In this document: positions 9,290 to 18,340 of the stretch, one piece after another
Layout of the letters: each line of letters opens with the position of its first letter
Numbering within the stretch: the first letter of the stretch is position 1
Source of the DNA: Salinispora tropica CNB-440
Lineage (GTDB): Bacteria; Actinomycetota; Actinomycetes; Mycobacteriales; Micromonosporaceae
NCBI RefSeq assembly: GCF_000016425.1
Contig: NC_009380.1
Coordinates: forward strand, 2,050,144-2,114,143
Length of the DNA stretch: 64,000 bases
Direction: 5' to 3'
Position numbers and translations under genes: made by a program
The notes under the pieces: generated by a model
Seen by the model: only the letters and a program-made list of their open reading frames with translations
Told to the model about the DNA's origin: nothing
The model's database searches: none

Positions 9290-10345
9290 GTGTCCATGCA
9301 TGTGCGAGCGCTACGTGCTGTTGCAGGCCTCGTGTCGTACCGACCTCGTGGTCGCGCACGGCGAGCCGCTGCCTCCGCCGCGGTCACCGCGGGACTTCTG
9401 GTCAGCATGGGGGCGAGCGCTACCGCTGTGGTGTCAGCCGCCGAGGCGGAACCGGCCGTGACGACAGTCAGCGGCGGTGCTGACCGGCGGGGTGATGTCC
9501 CGGTGGACGGTGGCACGTTGCGGTACACCATGACGGGTTCTGGTTCGCCGCTGGTGCTGCTGCACGGCTGGCCCCAGACCTCGTGGTCGTGGCAGCCGGT
9601 GATCCCCGCCCTGGCCGGGCAGCACACGGTGATTACCCTGGATCTGCCAGGGCTCGGCGGCTCTGACCCCACAACGGCCGGATACGACAAGGCCACCACG
9701 GCGCGCCTTGTCCGTCAGGCGGTCAACAATCTTGGCTATACCCAGGTGGCGCTGCTCGGGCACGACCTTGGGGCGATGGTGGCCTTCAACTATGCGCGTG
9801 ACTATCCCACGGAGGTCACCCGCATCGGTGTCGTGGAGAGCCCGCTCCCGGGCTTCGGACTGGAAGACCTGTACGGCATCAGCTGGCACTTCCTGTTCAA
9901 CGCCTCGCCGGCACCGATTCCCGAGACCATCATGGACAACGATGATGTCTCAACCTATTTGGGCATGCTCTTCGAGAAGGCCCAGCGCCCTGAGCTGATT
10001 CCACAGAATGTCTACTTCAGGGCCTACGGGAACCCGGACAAGCGTTCGGCCGGCTACGAGTACTACCGGGCATTCGTGACCGACGCCGCCGACTATCAGG
10101 AGCACGCCGAGTCGAAGCGGCTCGAGATACCGGTGATGGCGATGGGCGCCGAGCATGTCTTCGGGTCGCTCGTAGCCGAATCCTTCCAGCAGGTCGCCGA
10201 CGATGTGCGGACGGTGCTCGCCCCTGACTCCGGACACTGGATTCCCGAGGAGAATCCCGACTTCTTCGGCGACTGCGCCCTGCTGTTCTTCGGCCCGTCC
10301 ACCGGTACCCCGGCAAGCTCGGAGTTCGCCGGCTGCGCGCCGTGA
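9290..10345 (+). CDS. Exported alpha/beta hydrolase, epoxide-hydrolase-like
   Basis: A 351-residue protein from the GTG at 9290; an ATG two codons later (9296) is equally plausible, both downstream of GGAAG. Residues 17-55 form a long Arg-rich n-region followed by a hydrophobic stretch ending near ATAVVSAAEA, a signal peptide that may be Tat-type. The catalytic domain shows the oxyanion motif HGWP (92-95), nucleophile D159 in LLGHDLGAM and a late catalytic His in DSGHWIPEENP. An aspartate nucleophile rather than Ser fits epoxide hydrolases and haloalkane dehalogenase relatives. Substrate unknown. Being extracellular is unusual for epoxide hydrolases, so detoxification or modification of secreted molecules is possible (inference). 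Confidence 0.85.
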   Translation: MSMHVRALRAVAGLVSYRPRGRARRAAASAAVTAGLLVSMGASATAVVSAAEAEPAVTTVSGGADRRGDVPVDGGTLRYTMTGSGSPLVLLHGWPQTSWSWQPVIPALAGQHTVITLDLPGLGGSDPTTAGYDKATTARLVRQAVNNLGYTQVALLGHDLGAMVAFNYARDYPTEVTRIGVVESPLPGFGLEDLYGISWHFLFNASPAPIPETIMDNDDVSTYLGMLFEKAQRPELIPQNVYFRAYGNPDKRSAGYEYYRAFVTDAADYQEHAESKRLEIPVMAMGAEHVFGSLVAESFQQVADDVRTVLAPDSGHWIPEENPDFFGDCALLFFGPSTGTPASSEFAGCAP

Positions 10346-10774
10346 CGATCGTCTGCACTGTACGGCACCCTGTTTCAGGGTGACACTTCGCTGGCTGACG
10401 GCTACCACCAGCCCCTCGACCGTCACTGGTCGAGTGACGGACGTTTCCGTCCCAACGTCGAGTCCTGCCCCATGGCCCGGATAGCACCAGGTGTCGTCGG
10501 GTGGCCGGTCGAAGAGGCTGCCCGACCTCGCCGGGCACATGTACGAGGCGACGCATGACCTCTCCTGCCTCACCCCCCCACTGGACCAAGTCCGTGCTGA
10601 CGAGGCCCCGAACCCGCGTTCCGGGCGTCGTCCGTCCACGCATCCGGGTGCCGGAATGTAGCGTTCGCCAACATAGCCTCTCCTCGATCTATGGTCGTAG
10701 GTTTCCTGCACACGACGGACCTGTGACCGCAGTCACCACTTTTGTCCGTCGCCGGACCGGGGAGAGGGGTGGCG
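10346..10774. other. 429-base gene-free interval with hairpins
   Basis: No convincing gene is seen on either strand. The first 100 bases hold two perfect hairpins: 10366-10382 (7-bp stem, 3-base loop) and 10420-10440 (8-bp stem, 5-base loop), which probably end the hydrolase transcript. Nearer the ABC genes there is a TATGGT hexamer (10690-10695) and a short inverted repeat GTGAC-N4-GTCAC (10723-10736), candidates for the importer promoter and an operator. All roles are inferred from position. Confidence 0.5.
10366..10382 (+). terminator. hairpin after the hydrolase gene
   Basis: A perfect 7-bp stem with a TTT loop starts 20 bases after the stop codon. A second perfect hairpin follows at 10420-10440. 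A tandem arrangement fits factor-independent termination without a T-run. Confidence 0.5.
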
Positions 10775-11536
10775 ATGGCTGGGCAAGGTCTCCTGTCGGC
10801 CCACGGGCTGACCCGCGACTTCCGGGGCTTCCGCGCGGTCGACGGCATTGATCTTGAGGTGGCCGCCGACAGTGTGCATGCGCTCGTCGGCCCGAACGGT
10901 GCCGGCAAGACGACCCTGTTCAACCTGCTCACCGGCTTCCTGCCGGCCACCGCTGGCCGGATCGAACTGGCCGGACGCGACATCACCGGCCTGCCCGCGG
11001 AGCAGGTCGCCCGCCGGGGAGTCGCCCGTTCCTTCCAGATCACCAGCCTCTTTCCGCAACTGTCCACCCGGGAGCACGTCGAGCTGGCGCTCCAGAGCCC
11101 GAGCGGGCTGGGCTGGCGGTTCTGGCGGTCGGCGAAGTTGATGCGGCGCTACACCGACCGGGCCGACGAACTGCTGGAGCTGGTCGGCCTGGCTGAGCTG
11201 GCAGCGGTTCCGGCCGAGGCGCTCGCGTACGGCCGCAAGCGGGCCCTGGAGCTGGCGATCGCCCTCGCCCTGGACCCGAAGGTGCTGCTGCTGGACGAGC
11301 CGACCGCGGGCATGGGGCTGGAGGACGTCGACCGCACCGTCGAGCTGATCGCCCAGGTCCGGCAGGGTCGAACCGTGGTGCTGGTCGAGCACAACATGAG
11401 CGTCGTCGGGCGGCTCGCCGACACCGTCACCGTCCTCCAGGCCGGCCGGGTCCTGGTCGAAGGCCCGTACGAGCAGGTTCGCGCCGACGAACGGGTGATC
11501 ACCGCCTACCTGGGAGCGGCCGATGCTGCGCATTGA
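10775..11536 (+). CDS. livG: Branched-chain amino acid-type ABC importer ATPase (LivG-like)
   Basis: A 253-residue ATPase. The ATG at 10775 was chosen because GGGGAGAGGGG lies just upstream; an upstream in-frame TTG gives an unlikely Gly/Arg leader. Walker A is GPNGAGKTTLFNLLTGF, the family-typical signature is LAYGRKRALELAIAL in place of LSGGQ, and Walker B is VLLLDEPTAGM. These are hallmarks of the LivG subfamily. It is the first gene of a five-gene importer operon, overlapping the next ATPase gene by 14 bases. The ligand cannot be named: HAAT-family systems take amino acids, urea, amides and organic acids. Confidence 0.92.
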   Translation: MAGQGLLSAHGLTRDFRGFRAVDGIDLEVAADSVHALVGPNGAGKTTLFNLLTGFLPATAGRIELAGRDITGLPAEQVARRGVARSFQITSLFPQLSTREHVELALQSPSGLGWRFWRSAKLMRRYTDRADELLELVGLAELAAVPAEALAYGRKRALELAIALALDPKVLLLDEPTAGMGLEDVDRTVELIAQVRQGRTVVLVEHNMSVVGRLADTVTVLQAGRVLVEGPYEQVRADERVITAYLGAADAAH

Positions 11537-12215
11537 GAACCTCTCCGCCTGGTACGGCGAGGCGCAGGTGCTGCGGGACGCCGGTCTCCACGTGCGTCGC
11601 GGCGAGGTGGTCACCCTGGTCGGCCGCAACGGCGCCGGCAAGTCGACCCTGCTGCGGTGCGTCATGGGCCTGCACGCCGGCTGGCGGGGCACCGTCGAGC
11701 TGAGCGGGAGCGAGATCGGCAAACTGTCGGCGGACCGGCGGGCGCGGCTGGGACTCGGCTGGGTCCCCGACGACCGGGGTAGCTACGCCACGTTGACCGT
11801 GACGGAGAATCTGACCCTGCCGCCCACCGTTGGGCCGGACCCATGGTCGCTGGAGCGGGTGTACGAGGCGTTCCCCGCCCTGTACGAGCGGCGCGGCTCG
11901 GCCGCCACGACACTCTCCGGCGGCGAGCAACAGATGCTGGCGCTGGCCCGGGTCCTGCGGATGGGCGCCCGCATGCTGCTCTGCGACGAACCGACCGAGG
12001 GGCTGTCGCCGCTGCTCGTGCAGCAGGTTGGTGACCTGCTGCACGAAGCCAAGCGGCACGGGGTGACGGTGCTGCTGGTCGAGCAGAACCTGCGCTTCGC
12101 CACCAGCGTCGCCGACCGGCACTACCTGCTGGCCGAGGGGCGCGTCGCGGCGGCGATGGAGAACTCCGAGGTGCGGTCGCGGGAACGCGAACTGCTGTCT
12201 TACCTCGGCATCTGA
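11523..12215 (+). CDS. livF: Branched-chain amino acid-type ABC importer ATPase (LivF-like)
   Basis: A 230-residue second ATPase of the importer. Walker A is GRNGAGKSTLLRCVMG, the canonical signature LSGGEQQMLALARVL, Walker B MLLCDEPTEGLSP. The short length and the EGLSP extension after Walker B are typical of LivF. Its start lies inside the end of the LivG-like gene, showing translational coupling. It should heterodimerise with the LivG-like subunit below the two permeases. Confidence 0.93.
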   Translation: MLRIENLSAWYGEAQVLRDAGLHVRRGEVVTLVGRNGAGKSTLLRCVMGLHAGWRGTVELSGSEIGKLSADRRARLGLGWVPDDRGSYATLTVTENLTLPPTVGPDPWSLERVYEAFPALYERRGSAATTLSGGEQQMLALARVLRMGARMLLCDEPTEGLSPLLVQQVGDLLHEAKRHGVTVLLVEQNLRFATSVADRHYLLAEGRVAAAMENSEVRSRERELLSYLGI

Positions 12216-12261
12216 GTAGCTCAGGACCGATCCCGCGCGGTGCGCGGACGAAGGGATGGTC

Positions 12262-13515
12262 ATGCGTAGGACGGTGGGTGTGGTTGCGGCGTCAACGGCC
12301 ACGGCGCTCGTGGTCGCCGGCTGCGGTGGTGGGGGTCCCCAGTCCGATGGGGACGAGAGGGTGACCGGTGGCGCGATCGTGCTGGGCGTGCTGAACGACC
12401 AGTCCGGTGCCTACTCCGAGCTGTCGGGCCGAAACTCGGTCACGGCCGTGGAACTGGCGATCGCCGACTTCCGGGCGAGGTACGGCGACCAGGTGGTCAC
12501 CACGGACATCACCGTGCGAAGCGCTGACCACCAGAACAAGCCGGACGTGGCAAACAGCAAGGCCCAGGAGATGTACGACCGGCAGGGGGTCGACCTGATC
12601 CTGGACGTGCCCACCTCGTCGGCGGCACTGCGGGTCGCTGATGTGGCGAAGGAGAAGCAGAAGCTCTACTTCAACATCAGCGCGGCGACCACCGACCTCA
12701 CCGGCAAGAGCTGTAACAAATACACCTTCCACTACGCGTACGACACGTACATGCTGGCCAACGGCACGGGCCGGACCACCACCGAGCAGGTCGGCCGGAA
12801 CTGGTACATCCTCTACCCGAACTACGCCTTCGGCCAGGACATGGAGAAGAGCTTCTCCGCGGCTATCGCCGAGGCCGGCGGGCAGGTGGTCGGCAAGGAC
12901 GGGGCGCCGTTCCCGAACACCAGCGGCGACTTCTCCACCTACCTGCTCAAGGCGCCGACACTGGACCCGAAGCCGGATGTCCTCGGCACGATGCAGGCCG
13001 GCGCGGAACTGGTCAACGTGGTGAAGCAGTACAACGAGTTCAAGTTGCGCGACAAGGGCGTGGGCCTGGCCGTCGGCCTGATGTTCATCACCGACATTCA
13101 TTCGCTCACCCCGGCGGCATTGGCCGACACCACCTACACCGACGCCTGGTACTGGAACTTCGACCAGCAGAACCGGGAGTTCGCCGACCGGTTCCAGCAG
13201 GAGACGGGCACCCGGCCGTCGTTCGCGCATGCGGCGAACTACTCCGCCGCCACTCAGTACCTGGAGGCGGTACAGGCGGCCGGCACCGACGATGCCGACA
13301 CGATCGTCGAGGAGCTGGAGGGTAAGGAGGTCAACGATGTCTTCCTGCGCAACGGCAAGATTCGGGCGGCGGACCACCGGGTGATCCATGACGCCTACCT
13401 GGCCCAGGTGAAGCCGCAGTCCGAGGTCACCGAGGAGTGGGACTACGTGCGGATCCTCGACACCATCCCGGCCGAGGAGGCGTTCCGAGCGCCGTCCCCG
13501 GACTGCACGCTGTGA
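12262..13515 (+). CDS. ABC importer substrate-binding lipoprotein (Leu/Ile/Val-binding family)
   Basis: A 417-residue periplasmic-binding-type lipoprotein. From ATG 12262 the signal peptide is MRRTVGVVAA then a hydrophobic stretch, with lipobox VVAGC and lipidated Cys21; an ATG two codons upstream is possible. The body begins GAIVLGVLNDQSGAYSELSG, the typical Peripla_BP_6 opening. It captures ligand outside the membrane and delivers it to the permeases encoded next. Aromatic residues YAYDTYM and DAWYWNFDQQ lie where ligand pockets occur, but the ligand is not predictable. Its stop overlaps the first permease start (GTGA). Confidence 0.93.
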   Translation: MRRTVGVVAASTATALVVAGCGGGGPQSDGDERVTGGAIVLGVLNDQSGAYSELSGRNSVTAVELAIADFRARYGDQVVTTDITVRSADHQNKPDVANSKAQEMYDRQGVDLILDVPTSSAALRVADVAKEKQKLYFNISAATTDLTGKSCNKYTFHYAYDTYMLANGTGRTTTEQVGRNWYILYPNYAFGQDMEKSFSAAIAEAGGQVVGKDGAPFPNTSGDFSTYLLKAPTLDPKPDVLGTMQAGAELVNVVKQYNEFKLRDKGVGLAVGLMFITDIHSLTPAALADTTYTDAWYWNFDQQNREFADRFQQETGTRPSFAHAANYSAATQYLEAVQAAGTDDADTIVEELEGKEVNDVFLRNGKIRAADHRVIHDAYLAQVKPQSEVTEEWDYVRILDTIPAEEAFRAPSPDCTL

Positions 13516-14393
13516 CCGCGTTTCTCCAGAGCACCTTCAACGGGCTGGTCAGCGGGGCGTTCTACGCCCTGCTCGCGCTCGGCCTCGCGGTCATCTTCGG
13601 GATGCTACGCGTGGTGAACTTCGCCCACGGCGCGTTCTACATGCTCGGTGCGTTCGGGGCGTACGTGCTGCTGGCCGAGGCGGGGGTGCCGTTCTGGGCT
13701 GCCCTGGTGGTCGTGCCGCTGGCCTTGGCGCTGCTCGGCATGGCGCTCGAGCGGGCGTTCATCCACCGGCTCACCCGGCTCGACCCGCTCTACAACTTCC
13801 TGCTCACCTTCGGCCTCACGTTGATCCTGCAGGACCTGGTGAAGCTCCGGTACGGGGTGCAGTCCAGCCCGTACGAGGCGCCCGCCGGGCTCCGCGGCTC
13901 GGTCGACCTCGGCATTTTCGACTTCCCGACGTACCGGGTGTTCATCCTCGGCTTCGCGGTGGCGGTCTGTGTTGGGGTGTGGTGGGCGCTGGCCCGTACC
14001 CGGGTCGGCATGGTCGTTCGCGCCGCGACGGAACGGCCGGAGCTGACCCGCGCGCTCGGCATCAACGTCGGGCGTTGGATCACCCCGGTCTTCGGCTTCG
14101 GTATCGCGCTGGCCGGACTGGCCGGGGTGCTCGCCGCGCCGATGCGTGCGGTCAACCCACTGATGGGAGCGGACCTCATCATCGTGGTGTTCGCGGTGGT
14201 GGTGATCGGCGGACTGGGGTCGATCTTCGGCTCGGTCACCGCTGGCTTCGGGATCGGGATGGTGCAGGCATGGGCCGAGGCCTACCTCTCCGCCTTCCCG
14301 ATCGTGTCCCAGACGATCGTCTTCATCGTGATGGCCGCCGTGCTGCTCTGGCGCCCGGCCGGACTCTTCGGCCGGGCGGAGGCGGCAGCATGA
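13512..14393 (+). CDS. livH: ABC importer permease (LivH-like)
   Basis: A 293-residue permease starting at GTG 13512, which overlaps the lipoprotein stop (GTGA). This start gives the canonical N-terminus with QSTFNGLVSGAFYALLALG. About eight hydrophobic segments are seen and the conserved family motif MRVVNFAHGAFYMLG near residues 32-50 (here LRVVNFAHGAFYMLG). The cytoplasmic EAA-like loop includes RAATERPELTRALGINV. It pairs with the LivM-like permease, and the two genes overlap by ATGA. Confidence 0.93.
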   Translation: MTAFLQSTFNGLVSGAFYALLALGLAVIFGMLRVVNFAHGAFYMLGAFGAYVLLAEAGVPFWAALVVVPLALALLGMALERAFIHRLTRLDPLYNFLLTFGLTLILQDLVKLRYGVQSSPYEAPAGLRGSVDLGIFDFPTYRVFILGFAVAVCVGVWWALARTRVGMVVRAATERPELTRALGINVGRWITPVFGFGIALAGLAGVLAAPMRAVNPLMGADLIIVVFAVVVIGGLGSIFGSVTAGFGIGMVQAWAEAYLSAFPIVSQTIVFIVMAAVLLWRPAGLFGRAEAAA

Positions 14394-15403
14394 CGAGCAC
14401 CGTGGAGAGCAGGTCCGAGCCGGCCGGGCGGGGTGCGCCCGGTGGGCTGGCCGCGGCTGCCCGGGCCCCCGGTTGGGTCCGGTACGCGCTGCTCGTCGCC
14501 GGCCTGGCGGTGGCGCTCTGGCTACCGAACGGGCTGTACCCGGCGGTGGCGGTGGACATCCTCTGTTGGGCGCTGTTCGCCGTCGCGGTGGACCTGCTGC
14601 TCGGCTTCACCGGCCTGTTGTCCTTCGGGCATGCGGCCTTCTGGGGCGTGTCGGCGTATGTGACCGGTCTGGTGGCGATCCACCTGGGCCTGCCGTTTCC
14701 GGCCGCGGTGCTGGCCGGGGCGCTCGCCGCCGCGGTGCTCGCGGTGCCGGTCGGCTACCTGGCGGTGCGCCGTACCGGAATCTACTTCGCCATGGTCACC
14801 CTGGCCTTCGCGCAGCTGGTCTACTACGTCGCCAACGAGTGGCGGTCGGTAACCCAGGGCGAGAACGGCCTACAGGGGGTGCCGCGGGAGTTGTTCGGGC
14901 TGGACCTGACCGACGACTACTACTTCTACTACGCGATCCTGCCGATCGTGCTGCTCGGCCTGGCCGGCGCGTGGCGGATCGTCCACTCGCCGTTCGGCCG
15001 GGTGCTGGTCGGGATCCGGGACAACCCGGCGCGCGCCCGTGCGCTCGGTTACCCGGTGCACCGGTACAAGCTCACCGTATTCGTGCTCTCCGGCTTTGTC
15101 GCCGGTCTCGGTGGTGGGCTGTTCGCCGTCAGCCACCGCTTCGTCTCGCTGGAGGTTCTGCACTGGACCACCTCCGGCAAGGCGGTGATCGTGGTGGTCC
15201 TCGGTGGCATCGGCACCCTCTGGGGTGGCGTGCTCGGCGCCGGCATCGTGGTCCGCCTGGAGGACTGGCTGTCCTTCTCCGGCTTCGAGGCGATCGGGTT
15301 GGTCACCGGCGGCATCTTTGTCGTGGTGGTGCTGCTGTTCCGGCGGGGCATCTGGGGCACCGCGTCCGCATTGGCGCGGCGCCGGTGGGGGCGGCGGGAC
15401 TGA
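14390..15403 (+). CDS. livM: ABC importer permease (LivM-like)
   Basis: A 337-residue permease starting at ATG 14390, overlapping the preceding stop (ATGA). A 35-residue polar N-terminus precedes about nine membrane segments. The typical LivM motif GLLSFGHAAFWGVSAYV and the coupling loop IRDNPARARALGYPVHRYKL are intact. It is the last gene of the importer and converges with the minus-strand regulator gene 45 bases away. Order (ATPase, ATPase, binding protein, permease, permease) differs from E. coli livKHMGF but is common in actinomycetes. Confidence 0.93.
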   Translation: MTSTVESRSEPAGRGAPGGLAAAARAPGWVRYALLVAGLAVALWLPNGLYPAVAVDILCWALFAVAVDLLLGFTGLLSFGHAAFWGVSAYVTGLVAIHLGLPFPAAVLAGALAAAVLAVPVGYLAVRRTGIYFAMVTLAFAQLVYYVANEWRSVTQGENGLQGVPRELFGLDLTDDYYFYYAILPIVLLGLAGAWRIVHSPFGRVLVGIRDNPARARALGYPVHRYKLTVFVLSGFVAGLGGGLFAVSHRFVSLEVLHWTTSGKAVIVVVLGGIGTLWGGVLGAGIVVRLEDWLSFSGFEAIGLVTGGIFVVVVLLFRRGIWGTASALARRRWGRRD

Positions 15404-15448
15404 CTCCCCGCCGCAGGGCACCCACGTACCGGCTCCACCGGGCCCGGC

Positions 15449-17368
15449 TCAGCCGGACGGTCGGCGGAGTCGGTGTAGCCGGAGCGCGAGCTGCACCTCG
15501 AGGACCCGCTCCGGCTGCTGCCAGTCGACGCCGAGGAGGTGGCCGACCCGCTCCAGCCGTTGGGTGACCGTGTTGACGTGCACGTGCAGCTGCTCCGCGG
15601 CGCGGGTCAGGCTGCTCCCCACCCCGAAGTACGCCTCCAGGGTCCGCACCAGGGCGGTGCCCCGGCGGGCATCGTAGTCGATCACTGGCCCCACGGTGGC
15701 CGTCAGGAACCGGGAGACGTCGCGGTCGCCGCCGATGTCGACCGCGCCCAGCAGCAGGCCGACGAAGCCCAACTCGTCAGCACTGGCGCCCTGCCCGGCC
15801 CGGCCGAGCGCACCGAGCGCGGTGAGACAGCGCTCCGCCTCGCGGAACGTCGCTGCCAGTGCGGCCGGACCGGTGGCGGGACCACCGCCGCCGGCGGTCA
15901 CCCGACGGCCGGTTAGCCGCGACAGGTCCCGCGCCACCGCGCGGGCGGCGCCGCCCGCATCCGGGCCGGGCAGCAGCAGCACCACCTTCCCGTCCCGGGC
16001 CGCGGCCAGCCCGCCGCGGGTGGAGGCGTATGTGGTGGCCCAGGAGAGGGTCCGTTGCCGGGCAGAGTCCGTCGCGGCGATGGCGCCGTCGTGCACACAG
16101 ACCAGTACCTGCGCGGTGTCCAGGTTCACGTCGAGCCGGCGGGCACGGTCGCGGAGCGCGTCGGTGTCGCGCGGTGGGTCGGCGATCAGGTCGTCGAGGA
16201 GTTCGCCGCGGACCCGCCCCTCCGCCTCGGCGACCATCCGCCGAAACAACAGCAGCAGCGCGGTGACCAGGGCGGCCCGCTCCAGGATCTGCTGGTCGGC
16301 GTCGACCAACTCGTCGTCCGGGCGAAGCACCAACGCCCCCAGGTTTTCGGCGCCGGCGACCACGGCGGCGTACCAGAGTGCGCCTCGACGTACGCTGCGC
16401 CCCGCGGCCCGGGACGCGGCCACCGCTGCCACGATCTCCGCCCGCCTCGGTTCGTCGATCTCGCCGACCCGGGCCAGGAGCCGGCCCTCGGCGTCCAGGG
16501 CCAGTAGCGCGCCGCCCAGCACCTCCGGTACGGCGGCGGCGACCTCCTCCACGCCGCCGCCCCGGAGCACCAGCGCGGTCATCCGGTCGTGTGCCGCCGC
16601 CGCGCGCTCCACCGACGCGCTGTGTGCCCCGATGGTGGCGTTGGCCGCTGACAGCTCCGCCAACGCGGAGCGGGTCTCGGTGAGCAGCCGAGCGGTGTCG
16701 ATCGCGACGGCGGCGTGCGCGGCCAGCGAGGCCAGGAGGGCCACCTCCTCCCGGGCGAACGGGCGCGCCGAGCGGTTGGCCGCGTAGAGCACGCCGATCG
16801 AGATCGAGCCCAGCCGCAGCGGGACTCCGAGGATGGCCACCAGGCCCTCCTCGCCGACTCCGGCGTCGATCTCCCGGGTGTGGTGGAACCGGTCGTCCGC
16901 CGGATAGTTCGCCGTGACGTACGGGGCGCCGGACTGGGCGACCAGGCCGCCGAGACCGGCACCCATCGGTAGCCGCAGCTGTTGGAACCGGGCCGACACC
17001 GAGCCGTCGGTGACCCGCATGTAGGTGTCGCCGCGCCGGTCGTCGTTGAGCGTCATGTAGGCGACGTCGGCGTCGAGCAGGGTTCGGGCCCGGCGCGCGA
17101 TCGCCCGCAGCACGTCGTCCAGATCGCGGAGCCCGGCCAGGTCACTGACGGTGTCGTACAGTCCGGAGAGCTCACTTTCCCGGCGTCGCCGTCGTTCCAG
17201 CAGCGCCCGCACCCGCAACGCGACGGTCTTGGCCCGTTCCAGCTCGGCCAGCCGCTCCGGGGGCGCTCCGGCGGTGCGCGCGGCTAACAGCGGGCCCTCG
17301 AACTCCACCGCCGAGGCTTCGCGGGCGAGTAGTTCCAGGAACTCCACCGGCGAGGACATGACGGCCAT
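15449..17368 (-). CDS. GAF-domain transcriptional regulator with PucR-type C-terminal HTH
   Basis: A 639-residue cytoplasmic regulator. Residues about 60-210 form a GAF sensor domain (LRDLDDVLRAIARRARTLL ... GVLYAANRSARPFAREEVAL), followed by a helical linker, a central region resembling PucR/CdaR GGDEF-like folds, and a C-terminal HTH_30 (SLTRAAEQLHVHVNTVTQRL) ending in an RLH-rich tail. Such proteins activate catabolic genes in response to small ligands. The gene lies 15 bases after the 3-hydroxybutyrate dehydrogenase gene on the same strand and converges with the importer operon, so it likely controls one or both. ATG 17368 was used; an in-frame ATG three codons later is also possible. Confidence 0.88.
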   Translation of the reverse strand: MAVMSSPVEFLELLAREASAVEFEGPLLAARTAGAPPERLAELERAKTVALRVRALLERRRRRESELSGLYDTVSDLAGLRDLDDVLRAIARRARTLLDADVAYMTLNDDRRGDTYMRVTDGSVSARFQQLRLPMGAGLGGLVAQSGAPYVTANYPADDRFHHTREIDAGVGEEGLVAILGVPLRLGSISIGVLYAANRSARPFAREEVALLASLAAHAAVAIDTARLLTETRSALAELSAANATIGAHSASVERAAAAHDRMTALVLRGGGVEEVAAAVPEVLGGALLALDAEGRLLARVGEIDEPRRAEIVAAVAASRAAGRSVRRGALWYAAVVAGAENLGALVLRPDDELVDADQQILERAALVTALLLLFRRMVAEAEGRVRGELLDDLIADPPRDTDALRDRARRLDVNLDTAQVLVCVHDGAIAATDSARQRTLSWATTYASTRGGLAAARDGKVVLLLPGPDAGGAARAVARDLSRLTGRRVTAGGGGPATGPAALAATFREAERCLTALGALGRAGQGASADELGFVGLLLGAVDIGGDRDVSRFLTATVGPVIDYDARRGTALVRTLEAYFGVGSSLTRAAEQLHVHVNTVTQRLERVGHLLGVDWQQPERVLEVQLALRLHRLRRPSG

Positions 17369-17383
17369 TGTGCGCCGGTGCCC

Positions 17384-18169
17384 CTAGTTCGCCGTCCACC
17401 CCCCGTCGAGAGCGATGGACGCACCGGTGATGAACGCCGCCGGTGGTGAGCACAGGTACGCCACCAGCTCGGCCACCTCCTCCGGTTCGAGCAGCCGTTT
17501 GATGGCCGCACGGCCCAGCATGATCTTCTCGACGACCTCGGACTCCGGGATGCCGTGGCTGGCGGCCTGGTCGGCGATCTGGCTCTGCACCAGCGGGGTG
17601 CGCACGTACGCCGGGTTGACGCAGTTGGCCGTCACCCCGTGCGCGGCGCCCTCCAACGCGACTACCTTGGACAGACCCTCCAAGGCGTGTTTCGCCGAGA
17701 CGTACGCCGCCTTGTACGGCGAGGCGCGCAGCCCGTGCACCGAGGAGATGTTGACGATGCGTCCCCAGCCTGCGGCGTACATGTGCGGCAGGGCCCGGCG
17801 GATGACCAGGAACGGGGCTTCGACCATCACCCGGTGCAGGTATTCGAAGCGTTCCACGGCGAACTCCGGGATCGGGGCGACGTGCTGGAGTCCGGCGTTG
17901 TTGACCACGATGTCCACCTTGGTGTCGAGGCGGTTGACCGTCTCCGGGTCCGCCAGGTCGGCGCCGACGGCCCGGCCGCCCACGTCGGCGGCGACCGTCC
18001 GGGCGGCAGCGATGTCCCGGTCCACCACCACCACGGTGGCGCCGGCCGCGCCGAGTCGTCGCGCACACGTCCGCCCGATGCCGCTGCCGCCTCCGGTCAC
18101 CAGGGCGGTTCGACCGGTGAGATCGACCTGTACGACGTGGGGGGCCGTCCTCCTCGGATCTGCCGTCAT
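17384..18169 (-). CDS. bdhA: 3-hydroxybutyrate dehydrogenase (SDR family)
   Basis: A 261-residue NAD-dependent short-chain dehydrogenase interconverting 3-hydroxybutyrate and acetoacetate. The cofactor motif is TGGGSGIG (25-32), then NNAG (90-93), catalytic S142/S143, Y156 and K160. Residues Q95, H145, K153 and Q197 fall where the characterised Pseudomonas fragi enzyme uses Gln94, His144, Lys152 and Gln196 to hold the substrate carboxylate. The match is therefore to substrate specificity, not just fold. ATG 18169 gives the family's usual length. First gene of a pair with the PucR-type regulator, and divergent from ruvC. Confidence 0.92.
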   Translation of the reverse strand: MTADPRRTAPHVVQVDLTGRTALVTGGGSGIGRTCARRLGAAGATVVVVDRDIAAARTVAADVGGRAVGADLADPETVNRLDTKVDIVVNNAGLQHVAPIPEFAVERFEYLHRVMVEAPFLVIRRALPHMYAAGWGRIVNISSVHGLRASPYKAAYVSAKHALEGLSKVVALEGAAHGVTANCVNPAYVRTPLVQSQIADQAASHGIPESEVVEKIMLGRAAIKRLLEPEEVAELVAYLCSPPAAFITGASIALDGGWTAN

Positions 18170-18333
18170 GGCGCATGAAACTACGACCTGTATGGCCAGA
18201 CGCACATGGGGTAGCGACACATACTCACCGGCGGTGCTGTGTGGTCGCAGTCGACATCGGGTGAACCGTGGCGGCACCGGTACCGCCGTCGGGCTCCGGC
18301 GTGTCCCGCCGGCTGTGGCTCCGACGATCTCGA

Positions 18334-18339
18334 TAGGGT
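18334..18339 (+). promoter_or_regulatory. -10 hexamer candidate for ruvCAB
   Basis: TAGGGT fits TANNNT and lies 40 bases before the ruvC start, immediately ahead of the LexA-like box. No clear -35 is visible. Confidence 0.4.
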
Positions 18340-18340
18340 G

